NCBI GenBank assembly: GCA_034428455.1
Contig: DAOUHZ010000098.1
Location: 1-51,104 of the forward strand
From: Bin87 sp034428455
GTDB lineage: Bacteria > Chloroflexota > Dehalococcoidia > Lucifugimonadales > UBA3495
DNA: 51,104 nt
Direction of reading: 5' to 3'
Below the pieces are notes generated by a model. It worked only from the letters and a program-made list of their open reading frames with translations. It searched no databases and had not been told where the DNA came from. This document shows positions 49,959 through 51,104 of this stretch, in pieces. Each line of letters begins with the position of its first letter. The first letter of the stretch is position 1. The position numbers and the translations under genes were made by a program.

Positions 49959-51011
49959 ATGGCAGACCGCATCGTAATAATGGGTCCCGGCGCCGTGGGC
50001 AGCTACGTCGGCGCGTTTCTCGTTCGGGCCGGCGAAGACGACGTTACCTTCATCGACATGTGGCCCGAGCACGTCGAAAAGATGCGCGCCGAGGGCCTGC
50101 GCGCCAGCGGCAGCCAGGGCGATTTCACCGTGCCGGTCAACGCCATGCACCTCACCGACGCCCAGAACATCACCGAACCCTTCGACTACGCCTTCATCAC
50201 CGTCAAGTCCTATGACACCGAGTGGGCGACTCACTTCATCAAGCGGTACGTGAAGGACGACGGCGCCTTCGTGTCCATCCAGAACTGCTGGAACGACCCG
50301 ACCATCGCCAACATCGTGGGCGAGGACCGGCAGCTGGGTTGCATTGCGTCCCACATAGAGGTGGCCCTCTGGGAGCCGGCCCACGTCAACCGGGGCGGCG
50401 CGCCCGGACGCGACCACGGCCACACCGTGTTCCGCGTGGGCGAGTTCACCGGCGCGGTAACCGCGCGCTCGGAGGCGCTGGCCGCCAAGCTGGACCACAT
50501 CGACGCTGCCTACGCCACCGACAACCTCCCCGGCGAACGCTGGGCCAAGCTGTGCCAGAACGGCATGGGCAACGCCATCTCCGCCATGAGCCAGTTGGGG
50601 AGCCAGGAGATGGCCGGCGATGCCAGGATCCGTCGTATCCGCATCAACCTGGCCAAGGAAGGAGCGCAGGTGGGCCTGGCCCAGGGACTGCGGGTCGTGG
50701 AGATCAACGGCACCCCCGCCGAATTCTGGGCGGACGCCGACACCGGCGACGTGTTCGAGGAGTTGGACGGGAAGCTGTCCCAGGCCGGCGGCCGGGTGAA
50801 CTGGCTCGCCTCCATGGCCCAGGACGTGCACAAAGGCCGCAAGTCCGAGATCGACTTCATGAACGGGCTGATTTGCGAAAAGGGCCGCGAGACCGGTGTT
50901 GCCACCCCCTACCACGACGCCATTGTCGAGGCGATGCGGTTGGTGGACAACAAGACTGTCGTTCCCGGACCCGAAAACGTCGACCGCATCATCCGCGCGG
51001 TGGAGGGTTAA
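49959..51011 (+). CDS. Ketopantoate reductase (ApbA/PanE) family protein
   Basis: A 350-residue NADP-binding reductase. GPGAVGSYVGAFL begins the Rossmann domain (about 9-21), FITVKSYDT follows, and the C-terminal helical domain contains WAKLCQNGMGNAI, the ApbA/PanE active-site region (Lys and Asn). The family reduces 2-oxo acids such as 2-dehydropantoate, but several paralogues act on other substrates, and at 350 residues this is longer than canonical PanE (about 300), so I give no symbol. The last 93 bases of the window contain no gene. Confidence 0.85.
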   Translation: MADRIVIMGPGAVGSYVGAFLVRAGEDDVTFIDMWPEHVEKMRAEGLRASGSQGDFTVPVNAMHLTDAQNITEPFDYAFITVKSYDTEWATHFIKRYVKDDGAFVSIQNCWNDPTIANIVGEDRQLGCIASHIEVALWEPAHVNRGGAPGRDHGHTVFRVGEFTGAVTARSEALAAKLDHIDAAYATDNLPGERWAKLCQNGMGNAISAMSQLGSQEMAGDARIRRIRINLAKEGAQVGLAQGLRVVEINGTPAEFWADADTGDVFEELDGKLSQAGGRVNWLASMAQDVHKGRKSEIDFMNGLICEKGRETGVATPYHDAIVEAMRLVDNKTVVPGPENVDRIIRAVEG

Positions 51012-51104
51012 TACTCTGTCATTTGTATGTTGCAAATGTCCCGTAGATAGGCCAATTTGCGGGATAGAGGGAGGGGCGCGTCGTCTGTCATTGGGTGAGC
51101 TGGA

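Noticed and set aside
51020..51038. CATTTG/CAAATG inverted repeat after the last gene
   Set aside because: The stem is only 6 bp, AT-rich and not followed by a T-run, so a terminator is not supported.

Overview
The window is GC-rich bacterial DNA with no rRNA, tRNA or CRISPR array that I can see. Gene content points to a member of the Chloroflexota, most like the SAR202/Dehalococcoidia-type marine or sponge-associated lineages. It has four flavin-dependent luciferase-like monooxygenases (LLM), three short-chain dehydrogenases, two tandem CaiB/BaiF CoA-transferases, a thiolase-like protein, an HpcH/HpaI aldolase and a dipeptide-type ABC importer, mixed with many nuclease, restriction and toxin-antitoxin-like genes. 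This assignment is an inference from gene content only.

Layout. 0.2-3.6 kb: thiolase-like protein, a small membrane protein with a partial tandem duplicate, the ATPase YchF and a GNAT acetyltransferase. 3.7-11.4 kb: the most striking part. Two Septu-like (PtuA/PtuB-like) ATPase + HNH nuclease pairs lie in opposite orientation around a VOC protein and the nickel-pincer cofactor genes larE and larC. One pair sits directly behind an intact DUF362 gene. The other sits behind a frameshifted scrap of the same DUF362 3' end, so the region looks like a diverged inverted duplication. 11.3-14.5 kb: DUF362, an LLM and an SDR on the minus strand. 14.6-19.5 kb: a coiled-coil protein with a 21-bp repeat array, a membrane protein pair with a six-cysteine loop, an SDR and several small membrane proteins. 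19.5-25.9 kb: FKBP isomerase, LLM, a DUF2283-containing two-gene module, HpaI aldolase, DUF192 lipoprotein, PfkB kinase, an SDR with a degenerate active site, and three small membrane proteins. 26.0-35.8 kb: an oligopeptide ABC transporter split into a minus-strand ATPase pair and a plus-strand binding protein plus permeases, with two CaiB genes between them and a second DUF2283-type module inserted between binding protein and permease. 35.9-43.6 kb: a beta-propeller protein, then a minus-strand run mixing LLM and hydrolase genes with Uma2 and Mrr nucleases. 43.8-51.0 kb: a large methyltransferase with a nuclease-like N-terminus, serA, two PaREP1-like proteins and a ketopantoate-reductase-like enzyme.

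How the genes fit together. The metabolic genes suggest import of peptides or small organic acids, CoA activation, oxidation or C-C cleavage (thiolase, CaiB, HpaI) and flavin-dependent attack on recalcitrant organic molecules. The rest is defence and genome conflict: two Septu-like pairs, Mrr, two Uma2 nucleases, an Eco57I-like methylase and two toxin-antitoxin-like modules, several embedded inside metabolic operons. The best candidate for something new is the inverted Septu-like pair with the DUF362 tail and larEC between; second are the two paralogous overlapping two-gene modules.
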